Below are positions 8,722 to 18,753 of a stretch of DNA of 64,000 nt, piece by piece. Where the stretch lies: the NCBI RefSeq assembly GCF_004331035.1, contig NZ_SJNT01000012.1, positions 1 through 64,000 on the forward strand. Direction: 5' to 3'. Position 1 is the stretch's first letter. Each line of letters opens with the position of its first letter. The notes below the pieces were generated by a model. That model worked only from the letters and a program-made list of their open reading frames with translations, was not told the origin of the DNA and ran no database searches. This DNA is from Acinetobacter sp. ANC 4910. GTDB lineage: Bacteria; Pseudomonadota; Gammaproteobacteria; Pseudomonadales; Moraxellaceae. Both the position numbers and the translations under genes were made by a program.

Positions 8722-9711
8722 TTATTCACGTGACTTATTTTTAGTTTCACTCGGCTTTTCACCAAACTCCTCTTTATAGTCTTGGGAAAAACGACTGAGG
8801 TGGGTAAAACCCCAATCATAAGCCAGTTTTGAAATCGATAACTTAGCATTCATATTGGCATGACTTAAAATTTTATAAATTTGCTGCAAGCGATATTTGC
8901 GTAAAAAGGACATCGGGCTAGTTCCATAATATTGCTGAAATTCATCGTACAGTTTTGACTTTGAAACACCTGCCAAACGTTGTAAATCATCAGCACGAAT
9001 ATCTTCATGTGCATGCTCAATAATAAAATTTTTAACTTTGCGAATATAGATCGGCTCTTGTTGCTGTGCCTGTACTTTCAATGCCGCAGAATAGTTATGC
9101 TCCTGAGAAAGCAATAACGCCTTAATCACAAAATTTTCATAATCATCGGACAGCATTTGCAAGCCAAAAAAACCATTATTCTGTGCATTAAACTGCAAGA
9201 AATTTTGGATGTTTTTCCACCATGCATGAATTAATTGAGTTGAATCGATGTGCATTTCTGGATTAAAAATAATCGGCTGATCAATGGACTGATTCAATAA
9301 ATCTGCCAAAACCATGTGCATACTTCGCTCAGGAATCACAACCTGTAATTTCTGGCAATCACGGTTAATAACTAATTCCTGACAATCATTATTCGAAACA
9401 ATTAATCCTCTATTCTCATCTGAAACATAATTTTCACCACGAATACTTAAGGCCTGTTTCCCCTGCAAAGGCAAGCTAATACTATAGGCTTTTAAATTGG
9501 AAATATTGATGGCGACATTTGCACCATAACGAATCGTGCCAATCGCCATTTTTCGATTGGGCAAACGCATACCATCGTAATGAAAATCTAAGGTATCGCG
9601 TGCACTTGTATCTAAACGATGTTCGCCACAAATGCTCGACATTAAATTCTGAGCAAAATCTGCTTGCCGAGAATAGTGGTTCACATTCATCTGTTGGCTG
9701 AGTGATATCAT
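8722..9711 (-). CDS. AraC-family transcriptional regulator
   Basis: This 329-residue regulator has an N-terminal sensing domain of the AraC_binding_2 type. Its C-terminal double helix-turn-helix includes LQRLAGVSKSKLYDEFQQYYG and LAYDWGFTHLSRFSQDYKEEFG. It is similar in layout to the AraC protein at 849-1868, so the two flank the iif-like operon and permease like bookends. The ATG at 9711 is only about 2 bases after an AAAAGG, and a second Met lies 7 codons downstream, so the exact start is open. It is a candidate activator of the MFS gene or the indole-type operon. The sequence does not show the effector. Confidence 0.88.
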   Translation of the reverse strand: MISLSQQMNVNHYSRQADFAQNLMSSICGEHRLDTSARDTLDFHYDGMRLPNRKMAIGTIRYGANVAINISNLKAYSISLPLQGKQALSIRGENYVSDENRGLIVSNNDCQELVINRDCQKLQVVIPERSMHMVLADLLNQSIDQPIIFNPEMHIDSTQLIHAWWKNIQNFLQFNAQNNGFFGLQMLSDDYENFVIKALLLSQEHNYSAALKVQAQQQEPIYIRKVKNFIIEHAHEDIRADDLQRLAGVSKSKLYDEFQQYYGTSPMSFLRKYRLQQIYKILSHANMNAKLSISKLAYDWGFTHLSRFSQDYKEEFGEKPSETKNKSRE

Positions 9712-10061
9712 ATCCTTTTCACCTAGCTAAGACCCTATTGCTTAAATCAGCAACTTTTATGCCAATCAAAATCCTTCGATTGATCATTCTTTTATCCATT
9801 TAATTAGACTATATATCAAGACAGAATCTTTTTCTTTTTTTAAATGAAAAAGTTAATTTTGTGAAATACCTCTAGAGTATATTTTTATATCAAACTGATT
9901 CAGCCCGTTTGTTATTGTTATATTTTTAGAAGCTTTTCCGACTCAACAATCAGCATTGTGCACACATAAATCCTTTTTCAACGACAAAATATACAGACTC
10001 ATATTCCAATTGCTTTTTAAAATTCTTATCACTAAATAATGCATCAATAATTCTTAAAGGT
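9712..10061. other. AT-rich intergenic region, no gene seen
   Basis: The upstream region of the AraC gene. It is very AT-rich with scattered stop codons in all frames, and I see no conserved repeat or RNA. It presumably holds the AraC promoter and the left edge of an integrase fragment. Confidence 0.4.
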
Positions 10062-10295
10062 ATGCATAAACAGAAGTTTAAAGAAAATAGTTTTGGTCAT
10101 ATTGATCCTAAACCAAATCGTCTGATAATCACCCACGGTTCTCGATCTACATTACGCGACTGGTCAGCAGATAAAATAGATTATCTAAGTGAGGTCTGTG
10201 ATCATGTACTTGCTCACAAACTGCAAGGTGAAGTTGAAGCTGCTTACTTACGTGGAACCTATCTTGAAAAACGTAAAAGGTTAATGGCTAATTGA
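10062..10295 (+). pseudogene. C-terminal fragment of a P4-type tyrosine recombinase (integrase)
   Basis: The 77 residues match the end of a P4/DUF4102-type phage integrase: HGSRSTLRDW (the HxxR box), VLAHKLQGEVEAAYLRG (the LAH motif followed by the catalytic-Tyr region) and YLEKRKRLMAN (the usual ending). The N-terminal arm-binding domain and the first catalytic Arg are absent, so it cannot recombine DNA. An AAAGG directly before the ATG could still allow translation. It marks an old integration event at the right edge of the catabolic region. No tRNA gene adjoins it. Confidence 0.75.
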
Positions 10296-10522
10296 GCCAC
10301 ATTTATCATGCACAAATAGCATGAAGCCAATTATTACAGTACTTACTAAAAAATAGGAGATAAAGTAATTTTATCTCTTATGAATTAGAGTTTTAAATGA
10401 GATACCTTAAATGCTAAATGGGCTTTCTTTATCTTGCTTATGTCATTTTCACATGAAAAAAGTATCTAGCTTGGATCATCCTTTGACACAGTTTCTCCCT
10501 GCTTTATTTTGTTGGTAGTAAA

Positions 10523-10554
10523 AAAGAACTAGAGGAAAGCTCCCCTAGTTCTTT
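10523..10554 (-). terminator. terminator downstream of the large RTX gene
   Basis: The stem AAAGAACTAG..GG / CCCCTAGTTCTTT has a short AAAGC-type loop and a terminal T run on the minus strand. It lies 20 bases beyond the RTX stop codon. Confidence 0.85.
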
Positions 10555-10573
10555 CAATCAAGTATTGTGTTAA

Positions 10574-13500
10574 TTAAATAACGATCTGCTGATTATTGAG
10601 TAGATCGTTTAAATTGGTATTCACACTATTTAATGTCAGCAGTAAGGTACTATTATAACTCATTCCACCTCCATCTCTGTCTATGTAAAGCTGCGTATTA
10701 GAACCACTTACCAATGTTTTGATATATGGATCTAGGCTACTAGTGTTGTAATTACCAGTGAAATTAATGAGCAAATCACCAAAGTCAATTTTATCCGCAT
10801 TCATGTTGGTCGAAACATTGCCAACCGTGAAATCTGACCAACTATCTGTACCATTACCCCCAGCAGCTTCTGATGCAACCAATAGTTGATATATCAACGT
10901 GTCCGATCCAGTCCCACCTGTAAATTGATCATTACCACCTTGACCATCTAAGATATCATTACCAGCCCCACCATTCAGAATATTTACCTCACTATTGCCA
11001 GTAAGTGTATTGTTGAGTACATTTCCTGTAGCATTTATTGCTGTTGTACCTGTTAGTGTAAGGTTCTCTAGGTTATTGCCTAGTGTGTATGTTACCGAGC
11101 TACGAACCGTATCAATACCCTCATTAGTATTCTCTGTAATCGTATCAGTTGTACTATCAACAACATAAACATCATTACCTAGACCGCCCAGCAATTTATC
11201 ATTTCCGGCACCACCATCTAAATAGTCATCACCTGCTCCACCCGTTAAGGTATTAACTGCACTGTTCCCTATAAGCGTATTATTAAGTGCATTTCCTGTA
11301 GCATTTATTGCTGTTGTACCAGTCAGTGTCAGGTTCTCTAAATTATTACCTAAAGTGTATGTCACCGAGCTACGAACCGTATCAATACCCTCATTAGTAT
11401 TCTCTGTAATCGTATCAGTTGTACTATCAACAACATAAACATCATTACCTAGACCGCCCAGCAATTTATCATTTCCAGCACCACCATCTAGATAGTCATC
11501 ACCTGCCCCACCTGTTAAGGTATTGATTGCACTATTTCCCAACAAGGTGTTGTTGAGTGCATTACCCGTTCCGTTAATGGCAGTTGTACCTGTTAAGGTG
11601 AGATTTTCGACATTATTGCCTAATGTATAGGTGATGCTGCTTTGGACAGTGTCTATTCCTTCATTAGTATTTTCATTTACAATATCCGTAGAGCTATCAA
11701 TGACAAAGATATCATCTCCTTTTCCACCATACATTGTATCGTTACCCGTACCACCATTGAGGGTGTCATTTCCAGATTGACCATACAGTATGTCATTACC
11801 CGCTAGTCCAGTGATCGTATCATTCCCTGATGCACCATAGAGTGTATCTATACTACTTGTTCCATTTACAGTTAAATTCTGAACCACAAATGTGATTTTA
11901 AATACATCTGACACCGTCTGATTTGCAGTATCTTTGACTGTAATTTTAATATTTAAGGCCCCAGCATAATCTGGAGAGGTTCCGCTTAAGACCTTTGTAC
12001 TCGCATTGAATGTTAACCATGCTGGTAGCGGGCTTCCATCTTCTAAGGTTGCAGTATAGGTTAAAGTATCGCCATCAAGATCTTTAAATGTAGTCGAAGG
12101 AACGGTATAACTAAATGCTTTCGCATCTGTAACGCTCTGATCTGCAATTGGATTTAATACAGTTGGTGCTTGATTAGGTGGATTCACTTTCAAAGTAAAT
12201 GATGTACCTGTTCCTAGACCGTACATATCAGTTCCCCAATAGAAGAATGATAAGTTACCTGTCACGCCAGATGGTGGCATACCCGATAAAGTTTGCGTAG
12301 CCGGATCAAAGGTTAACCATGATGGAATTGGTAGATATTGCCCATTACTATCTTTGGTCGTTAAGGTTATTTTATAGCTTAACGAATCCCAGCTGTCCTG
12401 ATCGATAATCACATTACTTGCAAATTTATAGCTAAAAACCGTTCCTTGATTACTGGTAATCACAGGGATTGCAGCATTAACTGTTGGAGCATGGTTATTC
12501 GCAGCACGATTGACCAAAGTATCTATATCGCTACTGGTCCAGACAGTACCTGAATCAAATTCAATTTGATCCATTTTATAGGTCTTACTTGTCGTATCCG
12601 CGACATAATAGTTAGATAACCAAATATGGTCACTGGTTCCTTTAAAGCTGAGATAAACACTATTGCCATACTTTTGAGCAAAGACATCGCTCTCCTCATA
12701 GCCCTGAATTTGCAATGTATTGAATGCATTATGATCATCATAGAAACTGTAGGTATCTGTAGCACCACCCTTGGCATAGATATAAGTGTCATCCCCACCT
12801 AAACCATCAATATAATTGTCTTGTGCATTACCGGTAATAATATTATCCAGTTCGTTACCGAAGGCTGTCTTAGCTTGGCCTTTTAAGATGAGATTTTCAA
12901 TATTATCTTCTAATAATCGGTAGCTATTTGTGAGTACTGGATTACCATTTTCATCCTGACCAATAAATCGTGCATCTTGCCAGCGTTCAATGGTATCTAT
13001 ACCAGCACCAGAATCTTCTACAACCCGATCGCCATCTACGATATAGGTATACCCATCTTCATCTGTAACAACCGTATCTGTCACATCAACGACATAATAA
13101 TCATCACCTTCCCCGCCAGCCATATAATCACTGCCCGCGCGTCCATCTAGGTGGTTATTTCCACTATTTCCGATCAATTCATTATCAAAATCATCGCCAT
13201 ATGCATTCAGATCCTGATCTCCTAATAGTGTTACTGCCTCTAGGTTGTTTAATGCTAGATCAACACTTTGAGCGATCTGAATCCTATCATATCCGCCATC
13301 TATAGCATTTTCTTCGTAAGTATCAAGCTCATCAACAATATATGTATCATCGCCCAATCCTCCTACCAAATGATCAACGCCTTCACCACCATCCAAATAG
13401 ACACCTGCATTTCCTGCAATAATAATATCATCGCCAGACCCACCATAAGCTTGTCCTGATGCAATCGAAATGTGATCATTACCTGCTTCAGCAAATACTT

Positions 13501-16500
13501 GGTTTAAGCCCGATCCAATAATAATTTCATCATCACCACTTCCACTAGTAATATTATTGTTACCATTCCCTGCATAAATTTGATCATCACCCGATTCTGC
13601 ATTAACAATATTATTTCCATCTTGCAAATAAATAATGTTATTTCCCGCACCAGCCAACACTCTATTATTTTCATTATTAAATCCATAAATGATGTCATCT
13701 TGATCAGTATATGTAGATTTAATCTCGGTTAATGAAGAAATAAAATCAATTAAATTAAATGTTGTACCTTGATAGTGAGCAGAGGTTCCTCCTGTATAAT
13801 TAACACTTTGCCCATCTATTTGGATGTTAAATCCCGAATACTGGTTTAGATCATTCAGATTATTTATACCACCTAGTGCAAATACGGTTTGATCATCTTT
13901 TTTCAAAACAAAAGTATGAGTAGCAGCATCATAATTTGCATTCAGAAGCGGGGTATTATTGAGAGTATATCTATAATACGAATTCGCACCATCAGTTGAA
14001 ATTAATTCAGCTTTGGAATTATATGGTGCCCGAATAAAGGCATATCCTTCCAAGGTAAAATATACCTCCGAGCTTACCTTGATGATGCCTGAATAATCTT
14101 CATCGACAATCAAGGTATCATTACCAAATTGAACTGAATAGCTGTCATATCCAATCCCACCTGATACAGTACTTTTCGCACCTGCCCCCTCTCTATATAC
14201 ATAGAGGGAATCATCTCCCTCACCGCCATAGAGATAATTGACTAAGCCATTTGCATATAGATGATCGTTCCCTGAACCGCCATAAATATTATTATTAAAA
14301 TTTTGATTCCCAGAAATTGTATTGCCTTGCTCATCGCCATATTGATTTATAGTAATATTTTTATTTAAATCTTGTTTAGTCCATACTTCATTTGCAAAGT
14401 CGATTTCTTTAATATTTGCATTGATTAAATAATCTTTAAAAATAATCGCAGAATCATTATTTAATTGAATTGTTAGATCATTTCCATCAATCGATAAGCT
14501 ACTATCTTGTGAGTTTATACCATTAAACCGCAAGATACTTTCATCAACATCATTGATTGTATCAAAACCACTGTCTTGATCGAAGATATACTCATCCTCT
14601 CCTTCTCCCCCAACCAATAGATCGTTTCCAGCACCTCCAGTTAGAATGTCTGAACCATCACCGCCATCCAGAAGATCATCACCATCACCACCAAAAAGCT
14701 GATCTGAATCTGCTTCACCATATAATTTGTCTTCTCCTGAATCACCTCGAAGCTCATCATTTCCATAACCACCATTAATTAAATCGTTTCCGTCTCCTCC
14801 GAACATCTGATCATTGCCTTGGTCTCCTGAAATATTATCATCACCCTGACCACCATCAATGAAATCACTGCCATTACCACCAAATAAGCGATCTGCACCA
14901 TCATCCCCACTTATTTCATCATCTCCACCGTTAGCAATGATTAAATCATCTCCTTGACCACCAAAGATAACATCTCGCTCAACAGATCCCTGTACTTCAT
15001 CATCACCCTCTAATAATTGATAGACATCAGCTTGATATTCTCCATGTTGGCTCACATTGTCTCGAATTTGACCAATGTCTAATAAATCACCAATTTTAGA
15101 GCCTTGATAAACTAAATTATTATTCTCAATTAAACCATTTGAAAATATGAGATATGGTGCCTGTATACCATGCCAGCTACCAGTCCATAATTGATAACTT
15201 AGACCAACCCTTTCTTTTAAATATGTATCCAAATGAATGACATAATCTATAGTAGAGCTTTCTAAAGAATTTAATTTATTAAAAGAACCAAGTTCTAAGT
15301 TAAAGTGTAAGTATTGATCATAACCACCTGTAACAGGATTGCCGTATTCATCTGTGATAATCCCTCCTCCTTGGACAGGTTGAGTTTCACTTGCATCAAA
15401 GAACGTTAATTTGAATTCTGGAAAGACTGCTTCTGGGTCTTGGCTTGGAGTAGGAACTTTTAAACTGACAGCATTGGAATACCAATGAATTTTTATCTGA
15501 GATAAGTTAAAGCTTCCATCTAAATAAAAATGATTTTCCCCTGTGCTATCAAGTATTTTTATTTCTGAATCCCTTACTCGGATATGATAAGTATCATCTC
15601 CTTCACCACCTACTAACTGGTCTTTTCCATCATTACTAATGAAAGTATCATTTCCTCTACCGCCATATAAAATATCATCTCCTTCGCCGCCATCTAAAAC
15701 ATCATTACCATCAAAACCTGCTAGGTAATCCGCACCTCCCTCACCATAAAGTTGATCATTTCCATCAAACGCACGATTATCTGCGATGTCTCCAATTAAG
15801 TGATCGTCACCATCTCCTCCATAGATAATATCTGAGCCTCCATCCCCTCGAAGATTATCTTTTCCATCTTCTCCATACAGAGTATCATCTCCGTGATATT
15901 GACCACTTAAATTGTTATTATCGCCTTGTATATAGTCATCACCTTCTCCACCATAAAGTTCATCATTCCCACCTTCTCCCCATAATAAATCATCGTCCAC
16001 ACCACCATATAATTTATCCTTACCATGGAGTTGGCCCTCTAAGGTAGAATTGTCCCCAGAGATTCTATCTTTCCCCTCACCGCCATAAATTTCATCATTT
16101 CCACCATCTCCTGCAATATGATCATCCCCTTCATCACCCCAAATCTTATCATCGGCATGATATTGAGACTCTAAGCTAATACTATCGCCTGAAATGGTAT
16201 CGTCTCCATCTCCACCATAAATATTATCTTTTCCACCTTCTCCCCAAATATCATCATTACCTGCATCGCCATTAATGATATCTTCACCATGATATTGCCC
16301 CGCTATACCAGCACTATCTCCCGAGAGTTGATCATTTCCTTCTCCCCCATAAATAGTATCTTTACCACCATCACCTAAGACTCTATCATCGCCCTGACCA
16401 CCATATAAATAGTCATTACCATGCAGACTGCCCTCTATACCCTCATGATCACCCGAAATATTATCCTCGGCTTCTCCACCATAAATAATGTCATTCCCGA

Positions 16501-18721
16501 GATTACCCCATATTCTATCTTTTCCATTACCGCCATAAATCTGATCATCACCAAATCGTGAATATATTGATGCAGCAGGAGGAACGCTCGTACCGACTAA
16601 AGTTCTTAAATCACCTTCAATACTATCGTCACCTTCTCCCCCATAGAGAAAATCCTTATCATGGCCTCCAATCAGCTCATCATTTTGATCTCCACCATAA
16701 ATTTGATCTATGCCATCACCACCAAATAAAATATCTTCACCAATACCGCCATAAACAAAGTCATTTCCATTTAAGGCATATAAATTATCATTATCTGCAC
16801 CACCATATAAATAATCAGTATCAGATGATCCAATTACAATATCATTTCCTATTCCACCATAAACAACATCACCACCTGAAAATCCACTGCCATAATTCAT
16901 TGCAGAATTAAAATTAGAAAAATAATTAATTCCATTTGGATAACTCCATTTTAATTGTATAATTGGCAAAATATTATATGTTTGATTGTTATAATCATCT
17001 ATAATATAATAAGATTCAACTTTATTATTTACATCCAAATTTGGTGTATAGAAAAAATTTAGTCCATTAAATCCTTCTGATAATTGATCCCCAGTAGCCT
17101 GCTGATCAAAATAATCAGTAAATATTTTTCGATCATCCGCTGCCAGATTCGCAGAGCTCATGATCAAATCATCGCCTTCTTCCCCATAAATTGTGTCTCT
17201 GCCTTTTCCAGCCAAAACAATATCATTCCCATCACCAGCAGAGATAAAATCATCTCCATCTAAAGTGTTGACTAAATCATTTCCTGTTCCAGAAATTGCT
17301 ACATCATTATTTAATGTAGAATTAATTAAATCATTGCCTTCATAGGTTGCTACATACTGCTGATTGTAAATTATATTATTTTCACTATTACCAAAGGCAT
17401 ATATGCCACTTTCTGCTTGTTGTTTTTGTCCAAAATCTGGTAGTGCGATTCCTAACTCACCATTTCCCCAATGCTTAATTGTAATACTATTAGCTGTATC
17501 ATTATTTTTACTAATCACTAAAGAAAAGAAATTCGCCACTCCATCAGTGTCATTTATTACTGAAATTTTATATAAACCATCCGCACTTAACCACTCATCA
17601 TCATTAGTTTTTGAACCAGCAGTTATGACAACTCCATCTATTTTTATTAGACCATTACCATCTACATCATAGATCGTATCATGCCCAAAATTACCATTAA
17701 ATATATAGGAATCATTTCCAGAATCATCGACTAATATATCATCTCCTTCTCCCCCATCTAGTATATCATCTCCTTCGCCTCCATCTAAATAGTCATTTCC
17801 ATCACCTCCAAATATTTCATCATTATCTGCACCCGCATATATTTTATCAGCAAACCCTCCCCCATATATTTTATCTCTCCCCCCAAAACTATAAACAACA
17901 TCATTACGCTCACTAGCATTTATTTGATCATCAACATCATTATCACCTAAGTAAAAATCTTTATTACTATGACCAAAAATTAACTCAGATAAAGATCCCT
18001 TCAGTATTTCTGGTACTGATTGTATTGTATTTACAACCCATTCACCTGATTTCTCTATATTTTCATTACTCACATCTTCGAAAGAGAAACTTTCATATAG
18101 ATCTAAAGTATTTAAACCATTATTGTTTTTTAATTCTATTAAAAACCTATCAAAATCTTCACCTTTAGGAAATTTCCCAGTACTCCAAACAAATATCATT
18201 AAAGATACTAGATCTAAACTAGTTAGTAATGCATCAGCATAATCACCTTCAGTTTCTCTAATTACACTCCAAACCTCTTCTAACTTTGACTTCCCTAGAT
18301 GTGCTTTTATAATGAACATAGGTGTTTCCAATGTCCAATTATTAAGTGATAAATTATTTTCTTTAAATACCAATTCATGATAAGACTCTGTTACTTCAAA
18401 ACTAATATCCTGATTAGTATAATTTCCATTATTACTTGCTTGAATATTTAAGCTATTTAAATATTCCCTAATCATTCCTAATCTTATATTATTTATTTTT
18501 TCTTCTGAAAAATTTTCATTTGCAGATATTTGCATAAAATTTAGAGCAGCTTGTCCTGTAAGCGTGCTTCCACTCGCAACTCCATATGCCCAACCAGCAT
18601 AAGCAAAACCTTTTTCCTGTAAAGCAAGATATATAGCTTCAATAGCTTGTAGTCCCTGCTCATCTAATAGTACTTGATACTGTATTATTTCGGCTAATGT
18701 TAAAGTCTGACGTATAATCAT
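10574..18721 (-). CDS. giant RTX calcium-binding protein, type I secretion substrate (2715 aa)
   Basis: Residues 1-70 form a small conserved domain (FAYAGWAYGVASGSTLTGQAA) also found alone at 19680-20000. Residues 70-250 are a helical, unrecognised region. From about 255 to 2050 there are many GGxGxDxLxGG calcium-binding nonapeptides in several blocks, with beta-rich linkers that resemble haemolysin-related calcium-binding domains. At about 2075-2280 there are two cadherin/Ig-like putative Ca-binding domains (PSWLTFDPATQTLSG, PAWLTFNASTKVLSG). Three near-identical 90-residue repeats follow, and the end (DKIDFGDLL, LYIDRDGGG) matches the VCA0849-type type I secretion signal. There is no N-terminal Sec signal and no LapA-like retention module that I recognise. 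It lies downstream of tolC/lapB/hlyD homologues on the same strand. A toxin, enzyme or adhesin role cannot be decided from sequence. Confidence 0.9.
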   Translation of the reverse strand: MIIRQTLTLAEIIQYQVLLDEQGLQAIEAIYLALQEKGFAYAGWAYGVASGSTLTGQAALNFMQISANENFSEEKINNIRLGMIREYLNSLNIQASNNGNYTNQDISFEVTESYHELVFKENNLSLNNWTLETPMFIIKAHLGKSKLEEVWSVIRETEGDYADALLTSLDLVSLMIFVWSTGKFPKGEDFDRFLIELKNNNGLNTLDLYESFSFEDVSNENIEKSGEWVVNTIQSVPEILKGSLSELIFGHSNKDFYLGDNDVDDQINASERNDVVYSFGGRDKIYGGGFADKIYAGADNDEIFGGDGNDYLDGGEGDDILDGGEGDDILVDDSGNDSYIFNGNFGHDTIYDVDGNGLIKIDGVVITAGSKTNDDEWLSADGLYKISVINDTDGVANFFSLVISKNNDTANSITIKHWGNGELGIALPDFGQKQQAESGIYAFGNSENNIIYNQQYVATYEGNDLINSTLNNDVAISGTGNDLVNTLDGDDFISAGDGNDIVLAGKGRDTIYGEEGDDLIMSSANLAADDRKIFTDYFDQQATGDQLSEGFNGLNFFYTPNLDVNNKVESYYIIDDYNNQTYNILPIIQLKWSYPNGINYFSNFNSAMNYGSGFSGGDVVYGGIGNDIVIGSSDTDYLYGGADNDNLYALNGNDFVYGGIGEDILFGGDGIDQIYGGDQNDELIGGHDKDFLYGGEGDDSIEGDLRTLVGTSVPPAASIYSRFGDDQIYGGNGKDRIWGNLGNDIIYGGEAEDNISGDHEGIEGSLHGNDYLYGGQGDDRVLGDGGKDTIYGGEGNDQLSGDSAGIAGQYHGEDIINGDAGNDDIWGEGGKDNIYGGDGDDTISGDSISLESQYHADDKIWGDEGDDHIAGDGGNDEIYGGEGKDRISGDNSTLEGQLHGKDKLYGGVDDDLLWGEGGNDELYGGEGDDYIQGDNNNLSGQYHGDDTLYGEDGKDNLRGDGGSDIIYGGDGDDHLIGDIADNRAFDGNDQLYGEGGADYLAGFDGNDVLDGGEGDDILYGGRGNDTFISNDGKDQLVGGEGDDTYHIRVRDSEIKILDSTGENHFYLDGSFNLSQIKIHWYSNAVSLKVPTPSQDPEAVFPEFKLTFFDASETQPVQGGGIITDEYGNPVTGGYDQYLHFNLELGSFNKLNSLESSTIDYVIHLDTYLKERVGLSYQLWTGSWHGIQAPYLIFSNGLIENNNLVYQGSKIGDLLDIGQIRDNVSQHGEYQADVYQLLEGDDEVQGSVERDVIFGGQGDDLIIANGGDDEISGDDGADRLFGGNGSDFIDGGQGDDNISGDQGNDQMFGGDGNDLINGGYGNDELRGDSGEDKLYGEADSDQLFGGDGDDLLDGGDGSDILTGGAGNDLLVGGEGEDEYIFDQDSGFDTINDVDESILRFNGINSQDSSLSIDGNDLTIQLNNDSAIIFKDYLINANIKEIDFANEVWTKQDLNKNITINQYGDEQGNTISGNQNFNNNIYGGSGNDHLYANGLVNYLYGGEGDDSLYVYREGAGAKSTVSGGIGYDSYSVQFGNDTLIVDEDYSGIIKVSSEVYFTLEGYAFIRAPYNSKAELISTDGANSYYRYTLNNTPLLNANYDAATHTFVLKKDDQTVFALGGINNLNDLNQYSGFNIQIDGQSVNYTGGTSAHYQGTTFNLIDFISSLTEIKSTYTDQDDIIYGFNNENNRVLAGAGNNIIYLQDGNNIVNAESGDDQIYAGNGNNNITSGSGDDEIIIGSGLNQVFAEAGNDHISIASGQAYGGSGDDIIIAGNAGVYLDGGEGVDHLVGGLGDDTYIVDELDTYEENAIDGGYDRIQIAQSVDLALNNLEAVTLLGDQDLNAYGDDFDNELIGNSGNNHLDGRAGSDYMAGGEGDDYYVVDVTDTVVTDEDGYTYIVDGDRVVEDSGAGIDTIERWQDARFIGQDENGNPVLTNSYRLLEDNIENLILKGQAKTAFGNELDNIITGNAQDNYIDGLGGDDTYIYAKGGATDTYSFYDDHNAFNTLQIQGYEESDVFAQKYGNSVYLSFKGTSDHIWLSNYYVADTTSKTYKMDQIEFDSGTVWTSSDIDTLVNRAANNHAPTVNAAIPVITSNQGTVFSYKFASNVIIDQDSWDSLSYKITLTTKDSNGQYLPIPSWLTFDPATQTLSGMPPSGVTGNLSFFYWGTDMYGLGTGTSFTLKVNPPNQAPTVLNPIADQSVTDAKAFSYTVPSTTFKDLDGDTLTYTATLEDGSPLPAWLTFNASTKVLSGTSPDYAGALNIKITVKDTANQTVSDVFKITFVVQNLTVNGTSSIDTLYGASGNDTITGLAGNDILYGQSGNDTLNGGTGNDTMYGGKGDDIFVIDSSTDIVNENTNEGIDTVQSSITYTLGNNVENLTLTGTTAINGTGNALNNTLLGNSAINTLTGGAGDDYLDGGAGNDKLLGGLGNDVYVVDSTTDTITENTNEGIDTVRSSVTYTLGNNLENLTLTGTTAINATGNALNNTLIGNSAVNTLTGGAGDDYLDGGAGNDKLLGGLGNDVYVVDSTTDTITENTNEGIDTVRSSVTYTLGNNLENLTLTGTTAINATGNVLNNTLTGNSEVNILNGGAGNDILDGQGGNDQFTGGTGSDTLIYQLLVASEAAGGNGTDSWSDFTVGNVSTNMNADKIDFGDLLINFTGNYNTSSLDPYIKTLVSGSNTQLYIDRDGGGMSYNSTLLLTLNSVNTNLNDLLNNQQIVI
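10950..11759 (-). repeat. three 270-bp tandem repeats in the RTX gene
   Basis: Three units of 270 bp (90 codons) encode GGAGxDYLDGG...YVVDSTTD...TVxSSxTYTLGNN-type modules. The marker ACCGAGCTACGAACC recurs at about 11095 and 11365, and a diverged copy falls at 11635. The first two units (lower coordinates) are almost identical in DNA, which suggests recent duplication or gene conversion. The exact unit boundaries are arbitrary. Confidence 0.8.
15770..16620 (-). repeat. 44-residue super-repeat in the RTX block
   Basis: Within the RTX array a longer unit of about 44-45 residues recurs at least five times. Each unit has RTX nonapeptides followed by a loop of the form SGDxxxLxGQYHGDD (variants GSLHG, GQYHG, SQYHA, GQLHG, GQYHG). 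More diverged copies lie at both ends. The regular insertion of a Tyr/Leu-His-Gly loop into the calcium-binding ladder is not part of the standard RTX consensus. Confidence 0.75.
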
Positions 18722-18753
18722 TTTAATTACCTTTTAATTGAAATTGAAGCGAT

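Noticed and set aside
12523..12798. Minus-strand frame inside the RTX gene in another phase
   Set aside because: It overlaps the real RTX frame completely and has no ribosome site.
16558..16911. His/Tyr-rich open frame antisense to the RTX gene (also 14557-14778)
   Set aside because: These frames are the mirror of repeated Gly-Asp codons; composition is extreme and there is no start context.
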